5,681 nt of DNA from an uncultured Endomicrobiia bacterium (GTDB lineage: Bacteria; Elusimicrobiota; Endomicrobiia; Endomicrobiales; Endomicrobiaceae): the NCBI GenBank assembly GCA_905236115.1, contig CAJOOL010000196.1, positions 1 through 5,681 on the forward strand, given 5' to 3'. Shown here in pieces: positions 5,356 to 5,681 of the stretch (positions within the stretch are counted from its first letter, which is position 1; every line of letters begins with the position of its first letter). The position numbers were made by a program, and so were the translations under genes. The notes beneath the pieces are model-generated. The model saw only the letters and a list, made by a program, of their open reading frames with translations. It was not told where the DNA came from and did not search any database.

Positions 5356-5384
5356 ATTATACCAGAAATTTCTACTCAAGTCAA
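5356..5384 (-). promoter_or_regulatory. Near-consensus sigma70 promoter with extended -10
   Basis: On the minus strand the -35 box TTGACT (5384-5379) is followed by a 17-base spacer and TATAAT (5361-5356). TG one base upstream of the -10 box gives the extended form TGGTATAAT. Transcription would start near 5351-5349 and run through the structured region into the pilin gene. It matches consensus at 11 of 12 box positions. Confidence 0.85.
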
Positions 5385-5417
5385 GGATTTGTATTGTTTG
5401 TTTTTTGTTTGATTTCA

Positions 5418-5451
5418 CTGAAAAAAAGGTAATTTGTTACTGTTTTTTCAG
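5418..5451. terminator. AT-rich hairpin upstream of the leader promoter
   Basis: Arms 5418-5432 (CTGAAAAAAAGGTAA) and 5437-5451 (TTACTGTTTTTTCAG) are complementary at 13 of 15 positions around a TTTG loop. The A and T tracts lie inside the stem, so it could be a weak terminator for transcripts arriving from the right on the minus strand. It insulates the leader promoter from upstream DNA. The stem is GC-poor, so function is uncertain. Confidence 0.4.
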
Positions 5452-5498
5452 CGGAAAGAATTGTATCCCTGCTTTTTCGCTTATTTCCTTTACAAAAA

Positions 5499-5606
5499 CT
5501 AAAGCTTAAAACTTTCCGGATTGAACAAAAAATCTTTAAGACCCAGGTATAAAATCCCGTCATCATCATGCCTTGGTATGATATTTTCCTTTACTATAGT
5601 AAACGA
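5499..5606 (-). pseudogene. Possible remnant of an unidentified protein gene (35 codons)
   Basis: Between two stop codons the minus strand reads 35 codons (SFTIVKENIIPRHDDDGILY, then LGLKDFLFNPESFKL) that look like genuine protein sequence, but there is no ATG and no ribosome site. No other part of a gene can be joined on. I do not recognise a family. It may be the decayed tail of a lost gene or chance. Confidence 0.2.
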
Positions 5607-5618
5607 CTAAAGATTTTT
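5528..5618. repeat. Inverted repeat pair enclosing a 14-nt palindrome
   Basis: AAAAATCTTTA (5528-5538) is the exact reverse complement of TAAAGATTTTT (5608-5618). Between them TTTACTATAGTAAA (5590-5603) is a perfect 14-base palindrome of the kind bound by dimeric repressors. The 91-base unit could be a decayed small mobile element or a regulatory site for a gene beyond the window. Confidence 0.45.
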
Positions 5619-5681
5619 AATATAAAATAATAATTTTAAAACTAAAATTCTATTTTATTATGATTTTATTTTTAGCGTTTA
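5619..5681. other. Very AT-rich end of window, no gene seen
   Basis: About 90% A+T with several TTTTA/TAAAA tracts. I see no reading frame, ribosome site or confident promoter here. It may be the upstream region of a gene beyond the window. Confidence 0.4.

Noticed and set aside
5356..5371. Sigma54 promoter (TGG...TTGCA) for the pilin
   Set aside because: The spacing between GG and GC is seven bases instead of ten, and the same bases form a full sigma70 extended -10.
5246..5509. Plus-strand 87-codon frame in the right-hand noncoding region
   Set aside because: Phenylalanine/leucine-rich product of T-rich DNA, no ribosome site, and it overlaps the minus-strand promoter and hairpins.
1..5681. 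CRISPR array, tRNA gene or transposase
   Set aside because: No regularly spaced repeats, no cloverleaf with a GTTCRA-type T-loop, and no transposase-like frame in the window.

Overview
The window is AT-rich bacterial DNA. Four tightly packed plus-strand genes fill the left three quarters: the 3' part of xseA, then xseB, ispA and dxs. They are followed by a degraded antitoxin-like gene and a strong shared terminator. A minus-strand type IV pilin-like gene converges on that terminator. The xseA-xseB-ispA-dxs order is a widespread bacterial arrangement. The low GC, a dispersed-type palindromic repeat, gene remnants and the style of the stand-alone prepilin (N-terminal GFTLVELVIVIAIVIILSV, then VPIYRGYVDKSKYAEGYALL) are most reminiscent of Elusimicrobiota, in particular Endomicrobium-like bacteria. 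This placement is from memory of sequence style and has not been tested.

Layout. 1-963: xseA, 5' end cut by the window. 964-1073: a spacer holding a short tandem duplication, a palindromic repeat of the CGTCATTGCGAGGAG...CGACGAAGCAATC type and a 7-nt tandem repeat. 1074-1310 xseB, 1303-2208 ispA (8-nt overlap) and 2234-4078 dxs. 4079-4136: a short GC-rich stretch. 4137-4409: a remnant resembling HI1420/HigA-type antitoxins. 4453-4511: a long hairpin terminator. 4536-4982 (minus): type IV prepilin. 4983-5681: about 700 bases without a convincing protein gene.

How the genes work together. XseA and XseB are the two subunits of exodeoxyribonuclease VII. Dxs makes 1-deoxy-D-xylulose 5-phosphate, the first intermediate of the MEP isoprenoid route. 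IspA condenses the resulting C5 units into farnesyl or geranylgeranyl diphosphate for quinone and polyprenyl carriers.

The most interesting part is the right-hand noncoding region. On the minus strand a near-perfect sigma70 promoter (TTGACT, 17-nt spacer, extended TGGTATAAT) lies about 370 bases upstream of the pilin start. Downstream of it is a succession of hairpins: one with a GNRA loop, a 17-bp one whose two imperfections become G-U pairs only in minus-strand RNA, and a 14-bp perfect one whose loop can pair with an upstream purine tract. A final hairpin buries the pilin Shine-Dalgarno sequence. I read this as a long structured leader RNA, or a small RNA followed by a translationally gated pilin mRNA. 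I match it to no RNA family I know.
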